A stretch of DNA of 64,000 bases from Bostrychus sinensis (GCA_020698575.1 CM036243.1:20854903-20918902), one strand, 5' to 3'; shown: positions 1 through 12,767, counted from the first letter of the stretch. Numbers and translations: made by a program. The notes: generated by a model from the sequence alone, not told the origin.

Positions 1-479
1 CCATATCAAATGAAATGCATATAAAATGCATATCATTATTACTCTTTCTTGCTTACCCTTTTTGTAAAATTTCACCTGGATGACTGAGAACCTGCACTGG
101 CAATTCAGGAAGGACAACAAGGTAGGTTATTATCTCATTGTAAACTGCAACTCAGCAACAATAATCTGCTGCCAAAAAAAAATCTGTTCCTTGGCAAAGC
201 AATTGAGGCCATTCACGGCACATTTAATTTCCAAACCCTTGTTTGGTGAAATGCTCTGGCAACCAACAGTTAAGTGTCTATGTTGTATGAGAGAAGGTCA
301 AATCCTCTGGAAAAGCCTGGAAGTTGGGACTCCTTAGTCTAGAGTTGGGGTAAACAAAGCTATCCAAAAAAAATGCTGTATTTAGATAATGTTGGTGAGG
401 GTCATGATGAACAGAGACTGCCAAAAGAACACTCTGGTGTCATTTAGGCAACAACAAAGTACACCAGGCCATAAAAGAT

Positions 480-548
480 AAGCTATGACCTACGGTACAA
501 AGCAGCTGGAAGATTTACAGCCCAGCAACACACAGTACCAGCCACCAG
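480..548 (+). other. possible 5' untranslated exon of gal3st1
   Basis: A non-coding stretch ends in a near-consensus splice donor, CCAG followed by GTGAGT, with the intron GT at 549-550. The gal3st1 coding exon starts about 1.4 kb downstream, so an untranslated leader exon here is plausible. There is no transcript evidence, and a good donor motif alone is weak support. Confidence 0.2.
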
Positions 549-993
549 GTGAGTTGCCAATGCTTTCTTTTTGAAAATGATATATAGAAATACAATAACA
601 TAAGATTTCGCAGTTTGTTCTGTTTGCAGATTTTATTCTTTTCAAGTGTAAAGATGAGAAAATAGCAAAACCATTTTCTATTTTACCCCCAAAAAAGCAT
701 TTTACTTCTTTATATTTTTTACATAAGTAAAAGAATCAATTAACTTTGAACTTAAGTCAAGGTACTCTTACTTCAAAATAATATTACTACTCACATTAAG
801 TAGAAGTAAAATAACTCAACAAAACTATTACTTTAGTAAAAGTAAAAAAGTGTATAAAGGTAAAGTGCCGTATCTGCACATTTTATCAAAATTGAGTTAA
901 GAGTGAAAACAGGCTTCATATCATTTGTTTTACATAGGGGAAAGTTTTATGGCTTAATTGTGTCCAATTTTAGAGAAATCCTGTTGATAAATT

Positions 994-1172
994 TGCAGTA
1001 ACTACAAATTTCAGAGTATTACAAAGGAAAAGTGCAGTAACTGCAGCTCTGGATGTTCTGACTGATGAATTCAAGTGTGTAGTTACTGCACACAGCCTTT
1101 GTTTGACTGAGAGATCTGTGCAGTTACTGCACTCTGTTGTTGTTTGACTGAGAGATCTGTGTAGTTACTGCA
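994..1172. repeat. array of five 13-bp near-palindromes, ~41-bp period
   Basis: Five copies of a motif close to TGCAGTTACTGCA start at 994, 1033, 1078, 1119 and 1160. The spacing is therefore 39, 45, 41 and 41 bases. The last two copies also share the preceding sequence TTTGACTGAGAGATCTGTG, so part of the array is a tandem duplication. The function is unknown. Confidence 0.6.
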
Positions 1173-1953
1173 AAATGTTGAAACAAATGTTCAAACTCTG
1201 AAATGGGACATAATTCATGCACAACCTTTTGACACTTCCTTTGCCAATACACATACTAATATACTTTATAATTTTGACTGTCAAATTGCTCAATAAATGT
1301 TTTTTTTAGGACACCCCATTTAAAGTATTTTACATCCACATTTAGGAGGTCAAAGTCAAATCAGTGATGATGGTTGTGGCTGATAAAAATATTTATGACA
1401 AGCTTTTATACACTACCATTAATGTACCTGTGACAAACTCAGAGGGACAACATCAAAACTTTAAATCCATTTTTCTCTGTTTCACTGTTAACATAGATAC
1501 TGCGTTTTTCCTTTGTAGGTCAAGTAAAGTACTTACTGCTACTACCACTAATACTAATGGTATTACTATGACTAATGCTACTAATATTACTACTGCTAAT
1601 TTTATCACAACTCCTTCTCTTAGCAATACGGCTATTATTATACCCACTTTGCCACCAAGGTCCAAAGATGTTTCTGCTAATTTTACTGTTACTCAGTGCT
1701 TCAATAGAATATTTCAGAAAACAAGTAAATTCTCGTCAAACAAATTGACTTACTGAAGTAAAATACTCAGTCTAGCTGGTTTTAGTTATTGTTTTAATAC
1801 AGGACAAATTCAATGCAAACCTCAATTATTGAGTTAACATTTTCTGAACCCTTTACACACTGGGTTAGCTGGACTTGTGTACTTTTTTCTGAAATATTCT
1901 TTCTGCACTGTGCTCTTCCTCTTCTCAGATAAACTCAATGGTCTGTCTTCATC

Positions 1954-3021
1954 ATGTTCCACCTTAAACACAGACGTTGTGTGTTGAGTGTCAGGTGTGT
2001 GTGTGCCTTCTGCATCATCACTGCTGCCACTCTGCTCTACCGCCTCTCCACAGTCTACATCAACTACAGCCAGCCAGAGTAAGAGCCGCTCGGTGCCACT
2101 GACTTTCTAAGATACTTCTATGCTTTCCAACCCCACCACCACAACAACTAACAAGGAATTATTTCCATTAATTTATCCGTTTATCTCAAGGGATAAAATC
2201 AGGTAGTTCCAGTTTAAGTTACCTAGTAAGGAGTACATCATTGTAACTGTATTTATACCTGTTTAGATTTTTAACAGGAAATAGTTTTAATAGATTAATA
2301 GATTTCAAACATAAGACAGAGTCAGTGGTGGAAGAAGAACTAAAACACTTTGCTCAAGTAAAAGTTATGTACAAAATGGTATTACTCAAGTAGAAGTAAA
2401 ACAAAAGAAGAAGAAGACAAATGTTGCTATGAGCGGTATGTATTTTTTATATTTTATCTTGTGTCCCAAGATATGAGGTAAACATGCTCAAATCAATTAT
2501 TAGTTTTACTGATAACAATGGTAGAGTTAATTTATTAAAATTAAAATAAATTTTACATAATGGCCAAGTTTTGATTTATATTTTTTGTTTTGGTTCTAAA
2601 ACTGCATCACCAGTCGTCCAATCAGAAAGAGACCATTGTTTTGATTTAGACTGCAGTGCCGTTTTGTGAGGTATTATTTTACCTGATTTATCCATTGAGG
2701 TAAAAGAAATTTCATCCAAATTTAGAGGTTATAGCACATGGAAAACCTAAAAAAGTCATTGAATTTTAAAATGCAATTTTTAGGCCCTTGAAAAGTTGGG
2801 GAATTTTATATTTTGGGATAAGTTTGGGAAAAGTTTTGGAAATTTAAACAATGTGAGAAACATTCGTCCAGTACTAGTTAATCTGCGGCAGCTAGGAATA
2901 AAAAATAAAACCTTTGTTGCCATACCAAACATAATTGTCTTTAAATCAGTGGTGTGTGGGCTATAAGTCAGTAAAATTAGTGGAATAATATATTTCTGGG
3001 GATAGAGCCCCAACTGTTTTC

Positions 3022-3083
<62 letters not shown>

Positions 3084-4608
3084 TTATTTTATGTGACTAA
3101 TTTCCAAATTCAACACATGAAATTACAGCAAAAGTATGTTTGTAATGTACCAAATTGGACATTTTAAATACTATTTATCAATGTGTAAGTCATTCTTCGG
3201 GTCTAGGAAATTTTGTCAAAAGTTTTGGAAAAGTCATGGAAAATTCTTGGTAAAAAGTGTATTAACCTGTTATAGTAAAAAAAAAAAAAAAAATCCTCAA
3301 AAATTTACTCTTATATTTTTAAGTGTTCTTAGAGAGTACATATCTGTCCGAACAAGTAAGTACGTATATTACTTGAGTAAAGGTATAGCATAGCATAGAG
3401 TAGACGTATAGATGGTTTTGTTAGTCATCCATAAAGTGTTGTACATATTCCTAACAATGATTATTCTGTTTCTAGTTTTCCCGTTCCCTACTCCTGTGCC
3501 CAACAGCAGCTCCACCATGACCAAAATATTTCACAAAAAGATCCTGGCTGTGTTCCTAAAGTGGACATTATGTTCATGAAGACCCATAAAACTGCCAGCA
3601 GCACTATCCTCAACAACCTCTTCCGATTTGGAGAAAAGCATAAACTCAAGTTCGCCTTTCCAAACAGTAGGAACGACTTCAACTATCCATCCTTTTTTCA
3701 GCGCACATACGTTCAGGGCTACCAATCTGGGAAGTGCTTTAACATCCTGTGCAACCACATGAGGTTTCATGCACGCGAAGTGGCCCAGGTTCTACCTCAA
3801 GACTCTTTCTACTTCACAATTCCTGCGAGATCCAGCTGAACTTTTTGAGTCATCTTTTCATTACTTCGGTCACATCATCCCTTTAACTTGGTGGATTAAA
3901 CAAAAAGATAAAATGGCAGAGTTCCTTCGTGATCCCAAATCCTACTTCAGCCCAAACGGATTTTATTCATTCTATCTGAAAAATCTGTTTTTCTTTGACT
4001 TTGGGTATGACAACGTTCTTGATGATGAAGATCCAATTGTGGAAAACGGAATCCAGGCAATTGCTGAGCGATTTGACCTAGTGATGCTAACAGAGCACTT
4101 TGAGGAATCGCTTGTTCTGCTCAAGAATGCTCTCTGCTGGAGCATGGATGACATACTGTTTTTTAAGCTTAACTCTCGCAAGGAATCTTCTGTATCAAAA
4201 CTGACCCCAGAACTGAGGCAAAAGGCCCTAGAGTGGAACAGCATTGACTGGAAGCTGTACAGACATTTCAACACAACTTTCTGGCTCAAAGTGGATGCAT
4301 ACGGAAGGGAACTGATGAAAAGGGATGTTGATGAACTTAAGAGGAGAAATGAAAAGATGATAGAAATCTGCATCGAAGGAGGTCACTCGGTCGATGCCAG
4401 CAGCATCCGTAGCGCAGCTATGCAGCCATGGCAACCAGTGGGTGAGAAGTCTATAGTAGGATACAATCTGAAAACTAACATCAATAAAGAGTATGAGGAA
4501 GTGTGCAGAAAGATGCTCACCCCAGAACTGAAGTATATGTCAGACTTGGGCGTCAGTCTATGGCTCACCAAACTGTGGGGATCTGTGAGGAATATTATAA
4601 AATGGTGA
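1954..4608 (+). CDS. gal3st1: galactosylceramide sulfotransferase, with a one-base frameshift
   Basis: This enzyme transfers sulfate from PAPS to the 3-OH of galactose on galactosylceramide, making sulfatide in the Golgi. Coding exons are 1954-2078 and 3476-4608, joined in phase (donor GT at 2079, acceptor AG at 3474-3475). Exon 1 encodes a short basic cytoplasmic tail and a signal-anchor segment, the type II Golgi topology. Exon 2 opens with a short stem and then KTHKTASSTILNN, the 5'-phosphosulfate-binding loop. Next come the family blocks FRFGEKH, LKFAFPN, RDPAELFESSFHYFG and FFFDFGYDN. The end, SLWLTKLWGSVRNIIKW, matches the GAL3ST1 C-terminus as I recall it. One surplus C in the CC at 3822-3823 shifts the frame just before RDP, and the upstream frame then stops at TGA 3837-3839. 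The downstream frame stays open and conserved for about 260 codons. Ignoring that base, the protein would be 418 residues, against 423 in human. It may be a sequencing error, a null allele or a young pseudogene; I favour error or allele. Confidence 0.93.
3028..3083. repeat. (TTA)n microsatellite in the gal3st1 intron
   Basis: An uninterrupted TTA/ATT trinucleotide run, preceded by a short T tract. It lies in the single coding-region intron of gal3st1. Confidence 0.95.
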
Positions 4609-4947
4609 GGTTTTCATATTAATTATTGTAGATTTTAGAAAATGTATTGATAATACATTAATATAATAGCCACAAATAAGCTAGTGCAAATGTGTGGTAG
4701 CTATGCGTCTGATACAACTTTTACTTACAAGAATATTTGTTGCATTGGCTCAACATAATACCAAAATTACAGCACCAAACTAGATAAATGAATACAATTT
4801 TAGTAGTAGCTGCAAATATTTTTTTACAGCAGTGCACAGAGTTTTACACATAAAGACTAGATAGTATCAACAGTATCAACATGCAGGGTTTTTTTATTTT
4901 ATATCTACACTCAAAAATATGTGCACATCATCAACAACGTCACAATA

Positions 4948-5290
4948 CTTTATTTAACCACAATCCCATTGAGAACCAAGATCTATTTTACAAGAGAGGC
5001 CTGGCAGCAGCACATGGTTACATTAATAAACAACATATCACATAAATTCACATAAAATCACTTATAACACACACGCATAGAAAATCTGGACTGGACTGAC
5101 ATCACCAGAGCCTTGAATCTGTTCAGAGAGACAATTTTCTTTATCTTTAAGTCATTCTGCAAGAGGTTCCATGTGGATGGCGCAGAATAGCTAAAAGCAG
5201 TCTTTCCCATTTCAGTCCAAGCTTTAGGAACAGTAAGTTGCAGACTATCATTTGAATGAAGACTGTGCTGACTGTGCTTCATGTGTAAGA
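4948..5290 (-). mobile_element. 3' end of a LINE retrotransposon (fragment)
   Basis: On the minus strand, 5282-5058 encodes LTVPKAWTEMGKTAFSYSAP followed by STWNLLQNDLK. This resembles the C-terminal tail of reverse-transcriptase polyproteins of fish LINEs. The DNA just beyond it (about 4948-5027) resembles the matching 3' non-coding tail. No reverse transcriptase core is present, so the element is 5'-truncated and dead. Confidence 0.6.
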
Positions 5291-6479
5291 GGCATGATAA
5301 ATAAACAGGAAGTTTACCAATAGTTCAAGCACTGAAAGGCCATGGTCATGAACCCTACAACTCAGCAAATGAAAACAAAAATATCTTCAAATATGTGAAC
5401 TATTGGCAGGTAATGACTCAATAATATACACGTGAATTTTGTTTAGTTGTTTTTATTTATAATACTGTCTTTATAATTATTATTGCCATAAAATGTGTCA
5501 AGAGACCGATAAGTTGCTGTCAATAATGAAATGTTGTCAGAGTGGAAACATAATATTCCATAATGAGCTCCATGTTTTTATGGCTTTTTCCTTGATGCAA
5601 AGGCCATGGCAGCATAATCATCAATTTGCAGAGGTGATGTACTTCAGGGTTGTGAATGCGTGTGCACAGAAGGTCATAAAAACTATAAACCCATAATCCA
5701 AACTGTGAAATGACCATCTTAAATACACATGTAAATGTGGGTAGACTTTGTCATTTTAAAAACACTTTGACTGAAAACATGATTTTGTTGCTTATTCTTC
5801 TGTATATGGAGCAGATCTTTGCATTTGGTTTGTACATTCATTTAGTTTAGGTCCCATATTATTTATATCTTGTGGATTTTTGGCAGCAGTCTTTATTTCT
5901 TCCATTTTAGATTAGTTTCAGAAATCAACCTTGTAGAGAATTACATGCTCCACTACAAGTTTGGAAAAGTCCCTTTACTTGTATGTGTGAGCAAATACAC
6001 TGATCAGGCATAACATTATGACCACTGACGGGCGATATGAATAACACAAACTATCTCTACATCTACATCTACATCGTCAGAATTACAGTCAGTCATTACT
6101 TGAGTAAAAGTATAGATCCTCCTGGTCAAATATTACTCTAATACAAGTAAAAGTTGCTAAGTTAAAATTTGACTTGAGTTAAAGTACTGGAGTATGTGTC
6201 CACCCTTTCGTTTTCTCTTTATAATCTTTGTTTCTCAAGTAATCATATCGTAACTGTCTCCCCTCGAGCCCTTGTTTGCAGATCTATTTTTAGACTTTGT
6301 TATCGTTGCGTCACTACCCACAGAAGCGCTGTTTGTACGCACGGTCAGTAGAGGGCGCAAGAGTCTAACATTTCTCCCACTACTTTCTTTTTTCAAAGAG
6401 AGGCTAGATGAGTCATTGTATGTAGCCCTTCACGGTGACTTTGGGGGTGAATATTATTATGTAACAAGCCATGGACAGT

Positions 6480-6480
<1 letters not shown>

Positions 6481-6517
<37 letters not shown>

Positions 6518-6531
6518 CACACACACACACA
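6481..6531. repeat. (CA)n microsatellite
   Basis: A CA dinucleotide run of about 50 bases with a single G interruption. It creates His-Thr and Val-Cys open frames that are not genes. Confidence 0.95.
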
Positions 6532-6640
6532 GAGTGAAATGAGGTTTACAAAAACCATGATAACATTCACGACGCCACAACCTTGACCTTGACTGTACAC
6601 AACGTCCTCTAAGGTTATGACCATTAAGATGGGAGACAAA

Positions 6641-6642
6641 AA

Positions 6643-6685
<43 letters not shown>

Positions 6686-6686
6686 A
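6641..6686. repeat. (AAAT)n microsatellite
   Basis: A tetranucleotide run of AAAT/TAAA units, about eleven copies. Confidence 0.95.
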
Positions 6687-8876
6687 CATCCAGTGGCCTT
6701 CACGCATTAATTGTTCTGAAGAGAAACAGTTTGTACCAGACCAGAAACCTGACTCTGAATATTCACAGTAATGAAAAGGGCTAAAAATAAAGAGCCTGTA
6801 CTGTTTGTTCTGAATGCAAAATGTATTTAATCTTAACAATTCCTCGAAAGTAATGTGATTTTACACATTATTTTTCTTTACACTGGCACTTTGCAATGAT
6901 CTATTGAAAACAATGCAAGAAGTAGGTTAGGGTTAGAAAGTCATAGGTCTTAAAAGTATTAAAAAGGTATTAATTTGATGCTGTTAAAATCAAGATAATA
7001 CTGTTATGGACAGGTGTTAAATTTTTTGTCTACTCTTGTATTTTTAAATTGCAACATTATTTAATTTAGCTTTTTCTGTGTTGCAGGTTAAATGGTAAAT
7101 ATAAGCTGAAAACTTGGTTGTTTGCAGCATGACACTACTACTAACATTATCTTCATACAAGATACAAGTTTTATTTGAAGTAAAGTCCACCTGCAGTTGC
7201 AACAAGAAGCATATACTTGTACTACAAAACATATTTATTTGCGTTATACTCTTTTTTGCTAGTTGAATGGAAATTTGGCATTAAATTAGTGGCATTAAAA
7301 AAGTTAGCTGGAGATACCCTTGAAATACTATTACTTACTATTCTGGTAAATAGACCTGTACACTTTATGTTCCATTTTGCTAATACACCTGTTATAACAT
7401 GTGAACACAGCGCACACAAGTTTCACTGAGGGAATCTACTTGTAACTTGTAACAACATGGCTTCATAAATGATGATTCTCTGACCAAAATCTCTGACATA
7501 AGAGATTTATTTCTATCTCCAACTCATTACACTTGAAAACCACTGAACCAGCTTATACTCTCCATAAACCTCAGTGGATTCCCAGCACGTGTGGCTGTGC
7601 GCGTGGCTTATTTTCTACAGTGTATGGGCAGGAGTACTATGAGAAGATGTATTTCCTTCATTTTCATACTTCATTTCCAGCCACAGCAACAACAATTACC
7701 TTCTATAGCCTTAATATACGCCCTCTTTTTGATGCATTGAGTTGTTTGGTATGGAAAGATGGATGCAGCAGTGTTCAGTATGACATGGTCCTCCTCCCTG
7801 TTCCTCCCATCTGCTTCCCCGCCTCCCTCCTCCTTCTCACGTGGATGCGGCGAGAGTAGCATGAGTTCTGGGGGGAAAAAAAAGTGTCTCTTCGTGGGGC
7901 AGATGCGCTTTTGCCATCCCCCAGTCTCCTTATAATCCATATTCACAGATTTTAGCCCATCACCACCTGCTTTTATTACACTTTTGATGGCCTAGTTAGT
8001 TTTTCTATTTAAAGCATTCTTAGAAATCAGTGTTCAAAAATAATTATAAATGAGCAATCCAACCTTTTCTTACATAAAAGCTAGATATTTGAGGCTACAG
8101 TGTACTTAAATGTTAATGGTGTTTTCTATTTCCAATGTTTGTTTTTTTTTTATCCCCTACTTGATTCTCAGGTCACCTTCAAAATCAGTGACGTGTGCAG
8201 TCATCTTGTATGTGATTGAGTGCAGCTTTAGAGACTCTTGTCCTTTCTATAAATTGTTAGTCCAGACTGAAAGTTAGTCCATAAATGAAACATAAATCAT
8301 GTGACTCCTCCTGTTGGATACTATTTGAGGCTGAGTCCACGTGGCACAGTAATTCCTCACAGATTTTGCTCCTACTGAAAACCAGCTCCACTATCGCCGA
8401 GCATCGGTCTGGCGAGGATGACCCAATGTTATTTAATCTGCCTAAACTCTCTTCTCCTTCCAAAATAGCAATGGGTTCTCCCCTGGGGACTACATGGAGC
8501 TTTGTTGTCTCAGTGTAGTGTATGTGTATTGTCTTGTGTATGCCTTTAATAATGGATTACAATTGTAGAGAAAGTAAATGCTGAACTGATTAATCCATGT
8601 TCTGTAGCTTCTTTTGATGGGTAATATATATAAGCAAAAGAACAAAATGTCTTTTAAGAAAAAACAGATGGTATAAATCAATGTTTTCATAACCTTTTTT
8701 TTCATTGAACTCATATTTTTATATATAGGTTTGGTATTTCTTTTTGGTATTATTTTAGACATTTTTTGCATAATTTTCTTGACCATTTAATGATATTAAC
8801 ATGTACTTCAGAATTGTTTTTGTGAGTCTGTAAATTGTCTCTTAATATTTGACAAACTTTGTCTGGGGTTCTGGCC

Positions 8877-9293
8877 ATGGCCGTATGCACCATAGAGGTC
8901 CAGACTTTAGTATTTTTCTATTACTAGACTGAACCATATTTAAAACTGGACTAAACCTGGGTTAAACCAGATTTAAACAAGGAATAAACCAGAACTAAAC
9001 CAGGACAAATCCAGGTCTAAACCAGAAAAAAAATTGTCTAAACCTGGACTTATTTAGGAAAAAGACAGGACTAAGTCAAGTCTAAACAAGGACTAAACCA
9101 AGACCAAACCAGGTCTAAACCAGGACTATATAGGCCTAAACTAGGATGAAAAAAAAACTGTCTAAACCAGGACTTATTTAGGAAAAAGACAGGACTACAC
9201 TAAATCAAAGCAAGGACTAAACAAGGTCTAAACAAGGACCAAACCAGGTCTAAAATAGGACTTCAGTATTTCTAAAATCCTGTGTACGGCCCT
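8877..9293. mobile_element. non-autonomous DNA element filled with ~11-bp tandem repeats, copy 1
   Basis: The left end, GGCCGTATGCACCATAGAGG, and the right end, CCTGTGTACGGCC, form a short terminal inverted repeat (GGCCGTA). Both ends carry CAGTATTT/TAGTATTT just inside. The interior is a degenerate array of units like GACTAAACCAG with A/T-rich interruptions. A 10-bp direct repeat GGTTCTGGCC flanks the element (8867-8876 and 9294-9303) and is a candidate target-site duplication. No transposase is encoded. A second copy lies at about 10102-10660. Confidence 0.7.
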
Positions 9294-10101
9294 GGTTCTG
9301 GCCCAGTCTTTTGAAACTGGTGTAACTGATGTTTACTTTAACAAAGCTAATTAAATATAAGATATATAGTATATGATCAGGACCATGTCTTTATCATTAC
9401 ATTATTTAGCTTTTTCACTGTATTGAAATGTCACTACAGGTTGAATTGAATGTATTGTTTTGTATCCACAGACAGTACACTACATATTTGAAATTTACTT
9501 CAACAAATCAAAGCTCCAATAGTGAATATATTTTCTCCTGACACATGGCACATTCAGAAATAGCTAAAATAAACAAACAAAATTAAATGTAAACTCATGA
9601 AATTGAAGTGTGTGATCTGTGGATAGGAGTGCATATATGTGTAGGGTTAGCATAACAAAAAGTAGCATGTGAGATGAAAATTTGCCTCTTCAGCAGAGTT
9701 GAACAAGAGTCACAATAGCAGAAAAGAGCAGCGGCAGCAAAAAAAAAAAAAAAAAGACAGAAAGAAAAATATGGGATAATAACTCTGGCCTAGTAAAGGG
9801 TAAGAAAGCAAAGTGCTATCTCTGTTAAAACATAGAAGGAAGTGCAAGCATTTAAAATACTATTAAACTAAATTTGGCATGATGTGTTTTTCAAAATTAT
9901 TTCATACAGTACAGCACAAATAAAGAGCATGGAAATTCAACTTTCACTGGAGTCATTTTTTTAGGCATATTGTTGGAAGAAAATGCACTTGGAATACTGC
10001 ACATTTACGTAAATATCTGAGAAACTAATTTTACTTTTATTTGTGTAAATTAGATAGAGATGTTAGACCCTAACCCTAACCCAGTACTTCTACTTGAGTT
10101 T

Positions 10102-10660
10102 GACCGTACGTACCATAGAGGTCACAACCTCAGTATTTTTCTATTGCTAGACTACACCAGATCTAAACCAGGTATACATCAGGACTAAACCAGGACTAAC
10201 CCAGTCTAATCCAGGTATAAAACAAGGTCTAATCCAAGCAAAATACAGGATTAAACCAGGATTAAACCAGGAATAAACAAGAAAAAATATTCTAAACAAG
10301 ACTTATTTATAAAAAAGACAGACTTAAACCAGATCTAAACCAGGACTAAACAAGGACTTAACCAGGATTAAACCAGGAAGAAGCCAGAAAAAAATACTCT
10401 AAACCAGGACCTATTTAGGAAAAGGACAGGACTAAACTAGGACTAAACCAGGTCTAAACAAGGACCAAACCTGAACTAAACAAGGACTAAACCAGGGCTA
10501 AACTAGTGTTAAACCAGAAAAAAATCTCTAAACCAGGACTTACTTAGGAAAAAGACAGGACTAAACCAAGACTAAACTAGGTCTAAACAAGGACTAAACA
10601 ATTACTGAACTGGCCATCAACATGATGGACCTCAGTATTTTTAAAATCCTGTGTACAGTC
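10102..10660. mobile_element. same non-autonomous element, copy 2
   Basis: It has the same left end (GACCGTACGTACCATAGAGG), the same TAGTATTT/CAGTATTT boxes, the same right end (AAAATCCTGTGTACAG) and the same interior of TAAACCAGG-type units as copy 1. The interior is longer here, so unit number differs between copies. CTTGAGT occurs on both sides (10093-10099 and 10666-10672), a possible target duplication. A short run of similar units without the ends lies at about 13030-13070. Confidence 0.7.
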
Positions 10661-11177
10661 CTGTGCTTGAGTACAGATTTAGATTTTTTCACCTCTCTTT
10701 TGATTATTTAGACTGCTTAAAAAAATAAGGGTTTTCCAATTCGAGTTTTTTTGCTTTTTTTTTCATCAGACAGACACCAAACAGACAGGGGTCAGTGTGT
10801 TCAGCAGCTGTTTGAGAGAATGAATGGTCCATTATAGAGAACAGAGGGCAGCAGATGGCCAGTCAGCAAACTCATACACTCCGCATGTTTTACACTGGCA
10901 ACAGCTCAACACAGAAATTAATACAGGGTTGGGGTGCAAACATTCCTATACAACACAACTGAACTGTGTATCACGCACTGCAAATACTCTCACTTAGACA
11001 GAAGTCAGGTGCATTAGGTTACTTTTGGGCAAAAATCTAAAATAGCCTTTAAAATGTAAAACTTCACAAAAGATTTTTACAGTTTTAAAAATAAAATAAA
11101 ATAAATAAATAAATAATTGTAATGTAAAAGTGTGCAGATACCCCTTACTGGTCCAGAACATAGGTTATATTTTAAGC

Positions 11178-11400
11178 TATTGTTTCCCAAACCAGGGAAA
11201 AGGTTTGTTTTGTAAAATAAGTAAATGAAATAAAAGTTTATACAAATTTTTATTTTATATTGTTATATTTTATATTTAGATTTTAAAGAAAGGCAGATTA
11301 TTTATTTTATTTTTATAATTTTGAATTTGAGTTTTTAATAAATGCAAGAAAATTTACAAAAAGGTAATTATAAAATGTATTTGTTCTATTTAAAAAAAAA

Positions 11401-11480
<80 letters not shown>

Positions 11481-11548
11481 GTTAAGGGGGTACTTATGGT
11501 ATAACAAAAGGCCCAGGGGGTACACAAGACAAAAAAGGTTGGGAACTA
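11178..11548. mobile_element. possible small DNA element containing a microsatellite
   Basis: TTTCCCAAACC near the left end and GGTTGGGAACTA at the right end are approximately inverted copies, as in small fish DNA transposons. The (AAT)n run at 11401-11480 lies inside. Boundaries and family are uncertain, and no coding capacity is seen. Confidence 0.35.
11401..11480. repeat. (AAT)n microsatellite
   Basis: An 80-base uninterrupted AAT run. It produces a poly-Leu open frame on the minus strand that is not a gene. Confidence 0.95.
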
Positions 11549-12767
11549 CTTTTTATTATTATCATGTTTTTGTTTTTTGTTTTGGCTTTTTTTTTCTTTT
11601 TTTCTTTTTTTTACAAATATCCAATCAAAATAAAAAATATGGGATTCATTTTTACCAAATACAAAAAAAATTTAAAAGAGAAATTAAATCAATTATACAC
11701 AATGTAGCTTATGGGGAGTCAAAATATTTTTCAGAGATAATGATGGGCTTATTGGAGAAATCGTTACTACATTTATATAATTCTCTTTGTCAATATTAGA
11801 TTTGTGGTACAATATTGTATGTATTGTATTGTATTGTATGTATATTGTATTTGTCGGGGGATTTTCTCCTATTAAACGGTGACCTTTGACACACTTATTT
11901 CTGCAAGTAGATAGAAGTCTTTTTATGTCATGATAGCTTGTGGTTAAATCCAGCTGAGTGCAGGGTTACAAATGCCCTATAGTGCTCACAATTACAGGGA
12001 AACGCTCACACGCATTCATGAGTCATAACTGCACCAGAGCAGACAGGAACCAGGAACAAGGACAGGAAAAAACACAGTTTTTGCCTCCAGCTGCAATGGT
12101 AAAATGACTAGAACTTATACTGGAATCACACTTAAGCTCAAAACAATAAACATGCACATACTGTATCTATGACATACTGTATCTATGTACTTTATTTGGT
12201 TACAGCTTAATGCTTAATGAATTTTGTGTACTGATACAAGCCTTTAATAACCTGTTCTACTTGTTTATGTTTGCTTTAGGGATCTATTTATTTTTATCAT
12301 AAAGTGGGATTGCTAATTATTGCTGCAATAATTACAGTGTATACCGTGTATACAGTGTATCGGGTCCAACAAAGAGTCCCTTCAGCCACATTGCACAAGC
12401 AGGACATCCAGAGAGGAACTGGCACAGTTACAGAGAAAATCATTACACATTATGAGCCTAGAGGTCACACAAGCGGGGTCTGCAAAATCACACGCACTAC
12501 ATCAAATACTGTGCCAGCTACAGCTATTTTTTTTACAGCACTGAATCTCCCTGAAGAGTTATTTTGGTGCTGGTTAATTAACTGTCAGTGATGACCTGAT
12601 TAAAGCTATAGAGTTACCTTATGTTTATGATGATTAAGCTTAAATTTTTATTGTTGTTATTATACATAAAGCTTAAAAAGTCTGTAGGGATGTTCAATGT
12701 AAGCCTGTATTTCTAAAGATAGTTTTGTATAATTTTGGTGAGCTGTTCCTTATTATGAACTATAAGG

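Larger units (their letters stand above)
1..1953. other. intergenic DNA upstream of gal3st1
   Basis: No protein gene is recognisable. Short open frames here are low-complexity (for example the Thr/Asn-rich frame at 1364-1756). The stretch holds a possible untranslated exon at about 480-548, a fragment of the dispersed GTAAAAGTA-type fish repeat at about 725-850, and an array of near-palindromes at 994-1172. A DR1-like AGGTCAAAGTCA sits at about 1347. The real gal3st1 promoter could not be fixed. Confidence 0.6.
5300..8866. other. intergenic DNA, no gene seen
   Basis: The short open frames have no recognisable family. The stretch contains a GTAAAAGTA-type repeat fragment at about 6080-6205, the (CA)n run near 6481 and the (AAAT)n run near 6641. 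I see no exon series with splice sites and no RNA gene. Confidence 0.6.

Noticed and set aside
1364..1756. 130-codon frame upstream of gal3st1
   Set aside because: Thr/Asn-rich translation of ACT/AAT repeats. No conserved domain.
3822..3839. Programmed frameshift as an explanation for gal3st1
   Set aside because: The site lacks a slippery heptamer and downstream structure typical of known programmed frameshifts, and no family member is known to use one.
6272..6703. Open frames over the (CA)n and (AAAT)n runs
   Set aside because: They encode only translated microsatellite (His-Thr, Val-Cys, Leu-Phe-Ile-Tyr repeats).
10070..10084. CCCTAACCCTAACCC telomere-like repeat
   Set aside because: Only about two and a half units, inside ordinary intergenic DNA. 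Too short to be an interstitial telomere tract.
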